A stretch of 64,000 nucleotides of DNA from Trochalopteron elliotii (GCA_024734555.1 JANPWX010000073.1:2572315-2636314), one strand, 5' to 3'. Shown: positions 33,954 through 45,984, counted from the stretch's first letter. The notes: generated by a model from the letters alone, not told the origin. A program made the numbers and translations.

Positions 33954-35019
33954 AATAGGAGGGCCTTGAGGAATGTCTGTGGGCTTTTTGGGGCTTTCAG
34001 CTTCTTTTCTCCAGTGCACTGCATCCACTAAATATGAGAAGAACTTTTTCCTTACACAAAGCTGTCATTGTTTTAAGGCCCTTCTGCTCCCTCTGAATGT
34101 GTATTGTAACAGGTGCCTCACTTGCTTGGCTCTCCTGGAGAATTTTTATGGATTAAAGCACCCCAAGTACCCTGCACAGTGGCACTATTAACAGTGTGGA
34201 ATGAGGTAGGGAGAAAAACTCATGTAGAAGCTACACACCTAGGTGCAGTTAGTAAACAGAGATAGTTCCCCTCATTAAGCATAATTAAACCTAATATTGA
34301 CTACAAACTGTTACTTACCTTAAACTTCTCTGCAGACACTGTGAGAAAGGGATTACTTAGCAGATAGGTACACTAATTACTACTTTCTTCCCATTAAAGT
34401 TACCATCAGCAAGGCCTATATTCATAAATAAAACATAGTAGGGGATGAGAGACTGAGAAATATGTAAATTCATTTGCAAGGAAAAAAAGACCAAATTAAA
34501 AAAAGAAAGTTGAGTGATGCTACTGGAAGCAAAATGGCACTCTAGCTAATTACCATGAAAAGTATGATAAATCATGGACGTGTATCCTTGACTTCTGACT
34601 GATAGAGCCTGCAGAGTGCAATCTCTCATGCGTAGCTGCCTCTGACTGATTTAAACCCCTACCACTATCAGCTTTGATGGGAAAGCACAAAAGTGTGGGT
34701 TTTTTTTTTCCTTGGGTATTGTTGCTACCTCTTTCTCCTAGAAATGACTTGCAATTATTGTAAAAATACAGTCTGATTTCTTGTCTGCAGAAGAATTGTT
34801 GTTTGATGCAATTGACAAACAAAGGCTCCAAAGATGGTCTACTTATGGTTTAATAGCTGCATTTTCAAATGCAATTGATCTGGTATATTGAGACGACTAT
34901 AGAAATATAATAAAATGTCAAGGGAGGGGTTGCTCTTGCTTTGCTATACTTATTCTCATGGGAGAGATCTTGAGTCCCACAGACAAGATTAAAAGTCAGA
35001 ACCAGTTTAATTTATGACT
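33954..35019. other. noncoding stretch; weak minus microexon at 34319-34338
   Basis: Unique DNA. On the minus strand, taatccctttctcacag and a strong donor gtaagtaac enclose 20 bases (34319-34338). The length breaks the reading frame, so this is more likely a chance pair or part of a noncoding RNA. Confidence 0.45.
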
Positions 35020-35098
35020 TTCTATTTGTTTTCTGTGTAATTTTAGGTGAGTCACATTGCTGCTCTGTGCTTCCGCTTTTGGATCTGTTTCCTCCCAA
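35020..35098 (+). mobile_element. MIR SINE fragment
   Basis: The order ctgtgtaattttaggtgagtcac, ctctgtgcttc, then atctgtttcc tracks the MIR core: ctgtgtgaccttgggcaagtcac, ctctgtgcctcagtttcc, catctg. It is in sense orientation and heavily diverged, as expected for an element that stopped moving long before birds diversified. Confidence 0.5.
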
Positions 35099-36162
35099 AT
35101 TTCATAGCTGCTGCAAGGGACTGAACACACTTAGGATTATTCAGATGAGAGGCTTGCAGGATGAGGCCATGCTATGTGTTATTGTATCAGTGCTGTTGCT
35201 GCTTAATCCTGTAAATACTTTATATTAGAATACATAATGATGATGTGATTGTTGTCTATGGGGTATTTTCTGTTTTGCTTGTATATCTGTCCTGAGTACT
35301 TTTTTGGTTGAGCCGTATCAGAATAAAAAGTCCTTTTTGCTGGGCTAGTTCACACCAGAATAATCTGAGGACAGTTTTATCCTGAGTTTCCTGAGCAGAG
35401 CATTGCCCAAGACACAGGCATAGGAGGCCTGAGTACACTAGTATTTAATGTGCAAGGTGGAAATCCACCATCACAGTGGTGTTCTTAGTATGTGGATATT
35501 TTAACACAAAATTATTATTGGCTTCTGCTGAGTATTGGCCTTTAACGTTTTATGAAAAGGAATTCAATCTTTGTAATGCTCACAGTACCACATTTTGCTG
35601 AAAGAAGGAGAGGGAAAAGTGAAGTTGTTTGGTGAATATCTGCAGATGGGTTCTAAGCAACAAGTACCTTGTTTGTTAATTTGTTTAATTTGTCTTTTTC
35701 GTTTCTCTTTTTTTCTAGAGCTATTTATCCCTGTGATATTGATATGATGTATGGGTAGGAATGTGTAGTTCCCAGGTATGGGTATTATGCATCAAGAAAC
35801 AATGCTTAATGATTTACAATGTTTTCCTGCTCTGGTAACCCTTACTCTTTGCAGCTTTTTGTGTAGCCAGCTGCAGTGTTTATAGATGTTATCTTCATTT
35901 GCTTTTTGCAGTTTCATTGAGTTTTGACAGCATAGAATTTGAAGAAATATTTCAAAATTGTTTCAGAGCTGCAAATTGCTTTCAAAATTTACATGGCTAA
36001 ATTCTGCAGTGACATACACATCATAACAGGTGATTAGCAAAGCAAAGAGATGTTCTCTGAGCAACAGTCCAAAATTATTGCTAGCTAGCGAAATCACAGG
36101 TTAAAGTAAGAACAATTTACTGAAGCAAATACAAATTTAAAGGCTAGTTTGTTCCAACATAA
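35099..36162. other. noncoding stretch, no gene recognised
   Basis: Unique AT-rich DNA with no feature recognised. Confidence 0.6.
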
Positions 36163-36184
36163 ATATATATATATATATATATAT
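36163..36184 (+). repeat. (AT)n microsatellite
   Basis: Eleven uninterrupted AT dinucleotides. Confidence 0.95.
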
Positions 36185-36803
36185 TTGCGTGACTTCTCTT
36201 GTTCAGGACTACACAACTGCAGCAAGGAGCTCTCACCTGGTATTCAATCTGAGGAGCTATTTGTTGTGTCTGCTTCTTCAGAGAGATTTAGAGCAACTCT
36301 GTTATGGGCTTTTTTTTTTGTTTTTTCCTGTTTCCCTTCCTTTTCAAAGGGAAGAAAAAAGGGTCAATGTATAGAAAACAGAGAAGCAGAGTTGAGACAT
36401 GGATGTTATGAGGCTGCATAGCCTGTGAGTTTCTGTTTATGATCAAGGTGCCTAGCCAGACTTCTCCAGACTTACCAGCTGAATGTCACGGTGAGTCTTA
36501 ATCACATTTTGTCTGTAACAGAGGACAGCCTAAATCCTGGGCAAGCATTCCAGCATTTGGCCTATTAGTAACATCTGCATGGGTTTTCTGATTAGAAATT
36601 GAAATTGGGTGTATCAGCCTTATAGGGAAACATTGCAAACAAGTATTTTTGATAAACAGTGAATATTAGGAAAACTCCATTACATAAGAAATGAGAATAT
36701 AAACCGCAACCACGTTTTTTGGGAGGAAATAAATTATTCTACTTTGTATGTTAGTATTCTAAGACTAAACTGTGTTAATTCCCATTTTCTGCCCAGCCAG
36801 CTG
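36185..36803. other. noncoding stretch, no gene recognised
   Basis: Two plus-strand open frames of 61 and 90 codons are unrecognised. A possible 12-base microexon lies at 36479-36490 (between cagacttaccag and gtgagtct), which on its own carries little weight. Confidence 0.5.
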
Positions 36804-36839
36804 GTGTCCACTGGACTCTAAATAAAGTCCAGTGGGCAC
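36804..36839 (+). repeat. 14-base inverted repeat (hairpin)
   Basis: Arm gtgtccactggact (36804-36817) pairs with agtccagtgggcac (36826-36839) across an 8-base loop: 13 Watson-Crick pairs plus one G-T wobble. It is too short for a microRNA precursor. It may be the centre of an old palindromic repeat. Confidence 0.75.
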
Positions 36840-36969
36840 AATAGTAATTGATCTCTTTGATCTCTTGTCAAACTCATTCCCTCCAGTTCTTCTAAGGGCT
36901 CTTAAGCTTCTAGCAAAAGAATTATCTAAGTAATAACAAACTTGAAACCCAGTTACCTCTTTAAAGCAT

Positions 36970-37056
36970 AGGCCAAATCCTGTGAATTCATACTGAGGCA
37001 AAATGTATGCTGAAGTCAAAATTAGGAGCTTTGTCACTTGCAGGATTTCTGTCAGG
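36970..37056 (+). mobile_element. ancient amniote palindromic repeat, third copy
   Basis: The pieces ggccaaatcctgtgaa, atactgaggcaaaatg, ctgaagtcaaaatt, ggagctttgtcactt and gcaggatttctg follow the palindromic turtle/crocodilian element ggccaaatcctgcag, ttactcaggcaaaact, tgaagtcaatgg, gagttttgcctgag, gcaggatttgg. It is the same family type as the copy at 25627 and less well preserved as a hairpin. Confidence 0.45.
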
Positions 37057-40000
37057 CAGAAATTCCTACTTACTTTCTTCCCCTGTGGTAAGGGTGGCTG
37101 AACACACTTATAGAGTGTTATAAAATTTAGACACAGAAAATCCTTTTTTTTTTTTTAATTAAGGCATATCTTTTTATGATATTTTTATGAGCATTCTTTT
37201 GTGAAGGGAGTGTCTCATTTAAGTAATAATATTTCTTAAATAACAGTTGAATGAAGTATTTGAAGATTATAATTTTCATTCTCATCAATATCAGGACAGC
37301 AGGATCCCATGACTAACCTAAGACAAAATGACTGAATATGGACATATTTCTGCCAAGTACAATATAGAAATAGGAGGCCAAGCTTCAAAAGATGGATGAT
37401 ACTTTTCATATGAATTTAAGTTACATTCTTAATCAACTTGTAGAAATTTATTTGAGTTAGGCAGAATGTGTCTGTTTTAAATACTCTTCCATTTTCTACT
37501 GGGTACGTAATAGGTTTCAAACCTTTATTCAGACACACTCAGGTCTGAGAGAAAGTCCATGATTTCTCCATCTGAAGTTGTTCCCAGTGGAACACTCTCT
37601 AAAATGACAGTAGTAGAGCTTATGTCATTGTCCTCATATCAGAATGTAACAGCAGAAGTGTGTGACTGTGAGGACACTTCATCAGCATCTTGGCATTTTC
37701 CTAGTAGGTATCAGCAGATTCAGTTACTTCTTTTGACATGTTAAATACATGTTTTGAAACCTGCAGTTCCTTGCTTCTCCTGCTTCCTATTCATTCTTAT
37801 TTTCCTGTTTATTCTTATCCTTCCCCCATAAACTGTGTTCTCTAATGTCTCCTCCTCTGTTTCTGTTTTAAAGTAGCTCTGCTCTTGTGGCTAAAGCCCT
37901 GAAATTCACTGTCCTTACACAAGTAAAACACCTCTTGAAGTCAGTCATGGGTTTATCTTCCCATGTTTTGGCCTTTGCTTGTTGTTGGGTAATTACATTT
38001 TATCCATAGCAAACCCTCTGTATTTTGGGACATAGGCTTCAGCCAACCTAAGGCCATTGATTATACATTTACCTGTAGAATGAATCTGCTTAATCCAGTC
38101 CCCCATTTGGAAGCCTGTTAGGAATGTGCATGCTGCTTTAACATGCTAATAAGAATAAATAATAATAAATACTAATAAGAAGGTGGAGAATAAGTTTTTT
38201 GTCTGATAGGTTATTACCCATTTAAAGACAAAGATGGCAGTCTGCTTGTTTAATGTTCAGTAAGATCTCAATGTTGAGTGTCCAGGGGCTATGAAGTGCT
38301 TACAGCAAAATAACTTGGGAGCTGAGGAGACAATTGTATGTGAGACAAAATACTGGGGAGGGCAAAGAATGCAAATGAAGGCAGGCCAAGATAGATTTAG
38401 TGCCACAGACTAACTCCCTATTTACCCCTCCCTCAAATACACAGACAATAACCCTCAATAACCTGTGTGAGTTAGTGAACATTTTGCTGCATCGAAAATG
38501 TTGATGCAAGTGATCGTTGCTTCTACTGGATATCCAAGTGTCTGAGCCCACCCTGGTTCTTTGGAGTCCCAACTTACACTTTTTTTTGTGTTGGGTAGAA
38601 AATAGGAAATGTTCTTTCATTGGAGAAGAAGGATTTTATTTGGGTGTTGCAATTTTCTGTGAAGATTATTTCCTTCTGCAGTGAAATGGAACATATTGGC
38701 CTTTTACACAAAAGGTATAAACTATGAATGTCAGGTCATTGTAAGAGATAGTCCAAACTAAATGCCGTTGTCCATAATTAGTCTTGTGCTTCGTTTCTCC
38801 CTTTTCTGAAACAAAAAACCCTGACCACTTTCTCTATTATCAAAACTGGAGACTTTCTGTGTCTGCATCTCTGATGTGCTGTTAGGCTGTAGCAGAATGC
38901 TTACAGATAAAAGTGTTCTTACCCCTCTTTCCCTTAGCATCTACTATTGGCAGTGGGAGTTGGGTTTCACAGTTAAATGAATTTTTGTCTGCTCTAGTTG
39001 CCTGTTCTTCTGCATGTCAGATCCATTGCATTTTTGATGCAGTGGATTATGGTGCTTTAAGGACATAGAGTAGCTACTACATGCCTGTGAGTTAACAAAA
39101 TTTAAGTATTTAAATCACACAGGAAAATGAAAAGTGGTTTTTCCTGTGTTTGGAATGACTAGTAGCTTTACAGCCATCAAACTGAGCATGGAATGACCAA
39201 TTGACCCTTCCACTCTGTATGTTGACTGGTGACTATAAATGAGAAGTCTTTCCACCCCTGCCATGAGGTTATGAGACATGACTATGTAGTAATTAATGCC
39301 TCTGTATCATTTTTTAACTGCTACAGGAATATAATATCAGATGCTCAGATGGCATCAATTGGCTTAGCTCCACTGAAGGCAACAAAATGCGATGCCAACT
39401 TATACCAGCTGAGGATCTGGCCCACAGTTAAAAGGAAAAAGGGGACAGGCTGCCAATATGGCAGGGAACATATTGAGATTTATGGTAGTGACTTAATCAG
39501 TAAAAAGTTCTGCTTGAAGTGGTTGTCTCTTTGCACATTCACATTAGTCACTTGAGCTGGAGATATTTGAAGCTCTAGCACAGCCTCTGCGGGCACATTT
39601 GTGCTCTTGCACTCTGTTCCACACTCTGTGCTCTTAAATATCTGAGAGCATCCCACATCACTCCTGTTCTTCTAGCTGGCAGTCTCTCTTCAGAGGTCTG
39701 CACAGATTCTGGGCCATGTATATTTTTCAACATAATTTTAATTTGGATGACGGTGTTTTTTCCCTTTTGCCTGTATTTCTGGTGTTGCTTTCTTAATCAC
39801 ACCTAAAAATGGGAGGAATTTCATGTCTTTTGTAATTCTTATCTAGCTGTCCAGTTTGCATTCAAGTATTATGTTAATCTTGATAAGAAGAAAAAAAAAT
39901 CCAGTTTGCTGCTTTTGTATTCAACTGTGTATGTCATTTTTTTACTTGAAGATAAGGTGACTAAGGTACCTAATGTAATACCTGTAAATTTTTATCTGCT

Positions 40001-41154
40001 ATAAATATGATTGAATAACTTGAAGGATAGAAATACTCTTCTCTGTATTACAAAGTTAGTGAATGAAATACTTATTAAAGATGAATTGGCTGTAGAATCT
40101 CCCCAACTTTTTTCTCCCTCAGTAATACAACTGCTGTAGCATTTGGTTTATAATGACTGCTGTCTCTAAACTTGTGAGCCATCCCCAGTTCTGATAACTT
40201 GTTTTTGGTTGTTAACAATGCTCAGAGAATATAATCTTTTAGGGCCTGGCAGTTTCCATGCTTGGTCCCATCTGTAATGTAGGTTATTCGAGAAACTCTG
40301 TGGTCCAGTCTTGTAATTCAAAGTTGAGGAAACACTCCTCTTTTGCACTGAAATACCTGCCTTAAAAATGTAATGAACAGATTGATGACTTGGAATTGGA
40401 CCTACGACATTATGTCCAGCCACTTTTAGATCACACCCTACAAATACACATTTTAGCAGGATAAACTTTCAGAAGTAGAGGTATTTGAATATCTAAAGCC
40501 TGCAAAGTTTGTTGAGTTTTAAACATGTAATGATTTTTCTATTCTGTGCTCTAAAGTACAGAAAAATAAACTAATCATTAAAACCTCTCCAGATACAAAG
40601 CTCAGTTTTTTAAGAAGTTTCAAAGGATGCTTTGAATGACACTCAGTCTTTTACCACAATGTATTTTCCTGCACTTCAAAGTAAGAGTGAGTCTTTTGTG
40701 GCATCTGTATCATGTAGGTGCTGAAAAGAGTACTGGGGAGGCAGGACACTGTGTTAACCTCTTTTTCTTTTAGTTTGCTGATTTTTGTGGGTTTCAAAGA
40801 ATCCAGTGCTACCTCAGCTGGAGGACCGTTGCCTGTCTTAGGGAAAAAATACAGAACCCAGTCCATTGCTTACTGAGGTCCTTGAAAGTATTTGTATTTC
40901 CACCAACAGTTGGAAGTTTAAACTTAAAGCATGTAGTATCTTCAAATCCCATATGCCGATAATTGTAAACAGTACATATAAACTCTTGAGAATATTTTAA
41001 AGTACTTATAGAGAAGGTATGAGTTGTATTAAAATATTGCAACAAATGTTTAAAGCAATATTTATTCTTATATTCTCGGCAGGGTTTTTTTTAGAAACTG
41101 CATGTGCTTTACAAGTTTGCAAATTATATACATTTTTAAAAGAATCTTGAGTGG
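37057..41154. other. noncoding stretch, no gene recognised
   Basis: Unique DNA with a short T run at 37144-37156 and an A/T-rich taataa run near 38150-38175. Open frames up to 108 codons (39229-39555 plus; 38300-38620 minus) are unrecognised and lack splice structure. Confidence 0.55.
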
Positions 41155-41275
41155 TTTTACGAAGTATCATTGTCCCCATTTGATAGATACAGAAAGTGAA
41201 ACATGGAACATTAAGTAATTTTCTCAAGGTTGTAGGATAATTTGCGGCTAAAATAGGGATGGATCCTTTCTTGGC
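41155..41275 (-). mobile_element. MIR SINE fragment, antisense
   Basis: This is the best MIR match in the window, in reverse orientation: attgtccccatttgatagat, acagaaagtgaaaca, cattaagtaattttctcaagg, then gcggctaaaatagggatgg. These parallel the reverse-complement MIR consensus: tccccattttacagatgagg, aaactgaggca, ggttaagtaacttgcccaagg, cagagccaggattcg. About 120 bases of the core and 3' half survive. Confidence 0.7.
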
Positions 41276-43299
41276 ATTGAGTGCTTCATGCACTATTCTG
41301 CTGCTCCTCGGTGTTAAAGAATGCTACAGTACCTTTATGATACATTTTAAAAAGAAATGCAACTTGTGGTTTCATGTTTACAAGTCTCTTTGAAAACCCT
41401 TTTCTTTAGCTGAACATCTTCATCTTCTATCCTGACCTCTCATCAAGATTAAATTTTCATACACACAAACCCCACAATAGAGTGGAAGACTGAATGTCAT
41501 ATTTGACTTGCTTAGGATTAGAGTCAAAACCAGAGGGCAGAATCTAGCTAAGAAATACTGAGTTTAAATTCTTATAAATGTATTTTAATGCTTCAAGAAT
41601 TGTTTCCTGTATATTGGACCAGAACAGAAGGTTAGTAGGAGATAGATGTCCCCAGTTATAAATAATTGTGACAACAACTAACAGTACAGTGCACTTGAAA
41701 GAACATTTAAGTCTTGCTGCAAAATGCATCCTAACTACAAAAATGACAGCCTGCATGGTGCTGTGGATGGAGGGCAGCTTGTACTGCTATTCAGCATAAT
41801 AATATTAGCTTGTATCTGCTTAGAATATCCCAGAGTTTTGTAAATATCTCATAGAAAGCAATTCAATGTTTCTTATTCTGGTATTATGTAGGAGTTCAAG
41901 AAGACATAGTTTGTAAGAAATTTGAAGTCAGGTTATAGTACTTCTGGGGCACAATGTATAATTGATATTCTTTTAAAATTACAATAGCTTTTACCTTTCA
42001 AACACAGTGTTGATCCTACACTTTGTGGTCTGGCTGATACCAGTGACGACTGTAGTTAATCCAGTTTCTTATTTTACAGAAGTCACTGCAGGAAAGGATA
42101 CATTATTTTTTCAGGCTCCTCAAAGCTTTGCTGAGGTGCACACACTTGATATAATTTGAAGGAAAGTTTAATTTTACAGAAAGCATAGCTTCATCCTACA
42201 GTTGTTGCCAAAATAGTGAATCCTGGCCTGTTCCATAATGTCAAGGATCCTTACCTAGGGTTTAAAAAGTTGAATCACTGTTGTCATTAAACTTTATTGC
42301 ACACTTCTGTAGGGTGCTTTCTGTTCTTGGACAACCTAAGAAATGTCTTCACCTGCTGCTAAGCCATTAGAAACAAATCTGAGCTGCATTTACATTTGAG
42401 TCCCTCCTAAATGTTCCAATAGGAGCTTCTTACTGTCTGTGGAACTGGACGTGCTTGAAGGGGAATCCAAAGTTTGTCAGTGTCTGTCAGCTGCAGATCT
42501 GGAAAACCTAAGAAATGCATCTTCTCAGGCACAGAGGGAAGGATGTACCCTGCATTAACATGGAGAAACATGAACTAACTTGTGTTGCTGTCTAAATATT
42601 TTAGAACTAATCAGATGAATAAAGCTAAAGTGATAGGCAGTAAAATGCCTTCTTGGCCCTTCATTACTGTATAAGCTGTCTGAAGTCTATGCAGAAAAAA
42701 TAGGTAAAAAGCTTTACTAACACTGACTTTTTTTCCTTGAAATATTTGGTCTATCAACTCAAGAAGAAAGTAGCTTTAGGAAAGCTGAGAAATGAGCCTA
42801 TGTTGAAAATTTCTATAGAATTCATAGCCTTTTACTCTCCAGCCTCTTGCCTTTACTAGAATTTTTCATTGTTTGTCTCACTGAAAGTAAACTTAAATCT
42901 TAGTTCATGAACTAGTCTTCTAGTAGAGCTAGAAGAACCTCTCCTGCTCTTACTGTTGAGCAAAACTCTGGCAGTAGATAACCAAACCTCAACCACGTCG
43001 GCCTTTTTCTGCTGGGGGATGTTCAACAGCAAATTGAGATTATTTGGGTTTTTTAATACCCTTTCCCCTACAGCCCCAAAAACATGTAGGGTACTGTAAC
43101 TGTTCTTCACTGGAGAAACTGATGATTAGGATGCTTTATCCGTCACCACTAGGAGTTTCTAGGTCAGAAGAGCTGACATATAACAGTGTAAGCTAAGATA
43201 GCACAAGAAAACTTGTTAGACAGAGCCAATGCTTCTGTCTCCTGGTTGTACAGATGTCATTGGACCACCAAATAACAAAAGCATCATGATGAGTAATTC
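41276..43299. other. noncoding stretch, no gene recognised
   Basis: Unique AT-rich DNA. Open frames of up to 84 codons are unrecognised. No RNA gene or simple repeat of note. Confidence 0.6.
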
Positions 43300-43734
43300 C
43301 AATTCAGGTTTAGATGAATACGTCAAACCATGTAAGGCTGGATGAGACAACTCTATAATTTACAATATTCAACTAGTGCCTAGCCCGTGGCAATACTATC
43401 CACAATAATTATATGCTACTGCCAGCTATCTCGAGGATCAGTTTAGGAAGAGAGCAGTTGCTTTGCCCAGGGAAATTCAGATTAGATGTAAAATTGGATT
43501 TTTCATAAGGCCTTGTTTTTACCTAGCTACGAATGTTTCCTTAGCACAAGTGAAAACTTTACACATTTTAGCTCAAACTGTACTCTACTAAGCCTCCCAC
43601 ATTTATACCCATCTTCTTGGCAGTCATCCCAAAATATGTTTGGGTTGAAGCATTACACATTACATTTGGTGAAGCTTTAGCATTCCCTGTTGCTCACATC
43701 AATCCTTATTTCTGTTTGCTCTTGTAATTTACAG
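43300..43734. promoter_or_regulatory. candidate conserved noncoding block (first part)
   Basis: Complex, non-repetitive AT-rich sequence retains CpGs (tacgtc, cccgtgg, ctcgagg, tacgaat), with words such as caataattatatgc. It has the texture of regulatory noncoding DNA, continuing beyond the exon-like segment that follows. The evidence is compositional only. Confidence 0.25.
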
Positions 43735-43842
43735 TTAATGAAAATTCTAAGTTTACCTTTGTTTTTGTTGGCGTCTGTACAAGAGAACCCTTTAGCCTTT
43801 TCAGCCTCACATCCAAGTGAAAAGCTGGATCCAAAAGGGAAG
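43735..43842 (+). other. candidate exon, 108 bases, signal-peptide-like ORF
   Basis: A good acceptor (tctgtttgctcttgtaatttacag) opens 108 bases ending GGGAAG and the donor gtaaaacc. All 36 codons are open in phase 0 and the length is a multiple of three. The second codon is an ATG, giving MKILSLPLFLLASVQENPLA, which looks like a secretory signal peptide (Lys followed by a Leu-rich core), then a polar tail containing SHPSEKLDPKGK. That arrangement, a 5' UTR exon spliced to a first coding exon, is common for small secreted proteins. A nearer acceptor (agccttttcag) would leave only 38 bases. No known hormone, defensin or SCPP protein is recognised. Confidence 0.22.
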
Positions 43843-44590
43843 GTAAAACCTATCTGAGTGCTTTCAGTTTAGGCAGAAGCCCTTGGTATGCACGTCAGCA
43901 TTGTAACATTACATTTCTGAGGGAACAGCAGAGGAGCCTTGCTCAAGGCATGACCTGTGCCTGGGCTTGTGAGTGGGCTTGTAAGTAGCAGGTAGAGCAG
44001 CTGATCCCACATGAGAACACCAGATCTCAATGGCCATCTGGTTAGAGGCCTTAACCAGTTCCTGCTCCCTTCCAATTCAGGCGAGATTCTGCCTGAAATT
44101 AACAGGAATTTGCCTGATTACCAGTGTGGGAACGTGGCTAATAACAAACTGGTACTGATGACCTTAACACAGCGTAGGCAATATTGACAAAACAAACCGT
44201 TCTGGAGTTAGTGCCGTCTTCTCTAACGAGCCTGTTAAAAGTTGACTCACAGATTTTCAGTTCAGGAGATACAATTTGTGTTTACCTACGGTACCACCTA
44301 TGCACTGAGCTGGGTATGTACAAGGTTATAATGTTAAGCAATGAGCTGTAGACAGATGGTACATGTAGAATTTCTGTACATACTCAAAATTAGATAATGT
44401 ACATGATTTGTATTATACTTTTTAAGACACTTATTTGAAAGACAGTTTTGTGCATTAAAAAATGCCATGCAGCTATCAAATTATTACAAAAGTAAGCTCT
44501 AAAATACACCCTTTTAATTTATTTTTGGTGCTCATTACGTGTTCTGAATCACTGCTTGTTCAGAAACGTTACCTCTTAAATTAACAAAAT
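43843..44590. promoter_or_regulatory. candidate conserved noncoding block, CpG-retaining
   Basis: From 44132 to 44290 there are six CpGs in about 160 bases (aacgtg, agcgta, accgtt, gccgtc, aacgag, tacggt), and two more at about 44538 and 44569, in a region otherwise AT-rich. This is not a CpG island, but the retention is unusual against the neighbouring kilobases. It suggests a regulatory element under constraint. A 68-codon minus open frame at 43869-44075 is not recognised. Confidence 0.3.
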
Positions 44591-45041
44591 ATTTTGTAGG
44601 TGAGAAACACTGACAAATTTAAAAAAATGTGTAACCAGAATTACAATACAGTTGCATATTTCTGAGAAAAGCAGGTTTCATGAAGGCAAGCCTGACCAAG
44701 CCTTCCTGCTTCTGCTTATAGTGTTATGTACAGCCTGTTTTTCACAGGTCATCAAAGTGTTGCATTATCAGTTGGAACTCTGACTGCATTTTGGAAGTTC
44801 ATTTCCTCCTTTCTGCTTCTTCTTGTGTTGCTGTTGCAGAGGCTGTGCAGTCTGGGCATGGGAGAAAAGCACTGTTTGCACCTGTTTAAAATCTCCAGTG
44901 CTTTGTGTGGTTCCTGGGCAACAGGCAGGAATCCTGAAAAGCTAGGCTGCACTTGCTCAATTGTTGCTGGCAGCTGTGACTTTGAGAGAGCACATAGCAG
45001 CTCGTTAGCAGGTTGCTTGTGTTATGTGACATGCACCAAGC
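44591..45041. other. noncoding stretch, no gene recognised
   Basis: The sequence becomes GC-richer towards 45 kb. A 109-codon plus open frame at 44726-45055 overlaps minus frames and is unrecognised. It could be upstream sequence of the transcript suggested by the next entry. Confidence 0.45.
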
Positions 45042-45144
45042 ATGTCAAACTCTGAGCTGAGCTCGCCGCCTTTGCTGCCTGCAGTCGAGGCTGGGTTGCC
45101 TGGGGTTGCAGACTTGGCCAAGGAAAGCATTTTAGGGATGTAAG
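45042..45144 (+). other. candidate small ORF / 60-base exon
   Basis: An ATG in fair context (A at -3) opens a 33-codon frame beginning MSNSELSSPPLLPAVEAGLP and ending at TAA (45141-45143), one base before a consensus donor (AAG/gtgagt, intron from 45145). An internal acceptor, tttgctgcctgcag, would define an exon of 60 bases, 45085-45144. The segment is more GC-rich than its surroundings. It could be an upstream ORF in an alternative first exon, an internal exon read in another phase, or chance. The peptide is not recognised. Confidence 0.2.
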
Positions 45145-45931
45145 GTGAGTTCCTCGTTGGTAAAGGGGCAGGGAGGTGAGGCAAGAAGGTGTGGATCGGT
45201 GCTTTCTGATTAGGAAAGGGGAACGGTGGCACACAGGTTCTCTGCTCCAATGGGTGCTGTTTTCCTCCAGCAATTTTGTTCTTTCAGAGTGTATTTGTAA
45301 TGGTGGAACACAGAAATGCAGGAGATAAGATGAATTTGAGTGTGAAAGTGTGCACACAGACATATGCATACATTATATGTGCATTACAGTGTGGAAACAC
45401 AAGATGACTTCATTGGATAATTTTAAATTTTATTATGAGCTTTGATTTCTGGGTCTTGTTTACTTTGAGGGATCAGAATCAAATCAATCCTTACAACCTT
45501 GATCTTGGCCTATTTAGGCAGCATCCAAGCAGCAGATGCAGTCACACTGTTTGACTGGCAAATTCAGACCATTTCATCTTCATATCTACTCAGTTTGTGC
45601 CTTTTGGCTCACTAAAGCATCTCTTTGCTCTTGTAAAAGGAGTTAGTATGTGATAAATCTAGTTAAACAAACCACAAAGCTACAGCATCCTTTACAGTCT
45701 GTTGAAATCGACATCATGAGGTGGGAACAGATCTGCCATTGTCTTGAGACCTGTTTACACTCTATGTAGTTTTAACCAAGAAGGAGTGATCTACAGACTG
45801 ATCTCTTTTCTGCAGCTCTAGAAAGTCTCCTTTAGACACACAGTGCTAATATTGACAATGAATGTCATTACCCCAAGATGTAGAAAAAGCAGAAGGAAAT
45901 CTGGCTACTGAGAAAATTAGATACACTAGTG
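45145..45931. other. noncoding stretch, no gene recognised
   Basis: Unique sequence. Two minus-strand open frames (81 and 115 codons, 45005-45369) reflect the locally GC-rich composition and match nothing I know. Confidence 0.55.
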
Positions 45932-45947
45932 AAAAAAAAAAAAAAAA
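45932..45947 (+). repeat. poly-A tract
   Basis: A 16-base A run. Confidence 0.85.
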
Positions 45948-45984
45948 GCTCATCAAGAACCACTTAATGAAAAGATAATGTAAC

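Noticed and set aside
34319..34338. 20-base minus-strand microexon
   Set aside because: Strong splice sites, but the length breaks the frame and nothing supports a minus-strand gene nearby, so it is mentioned only as a weak possibility.
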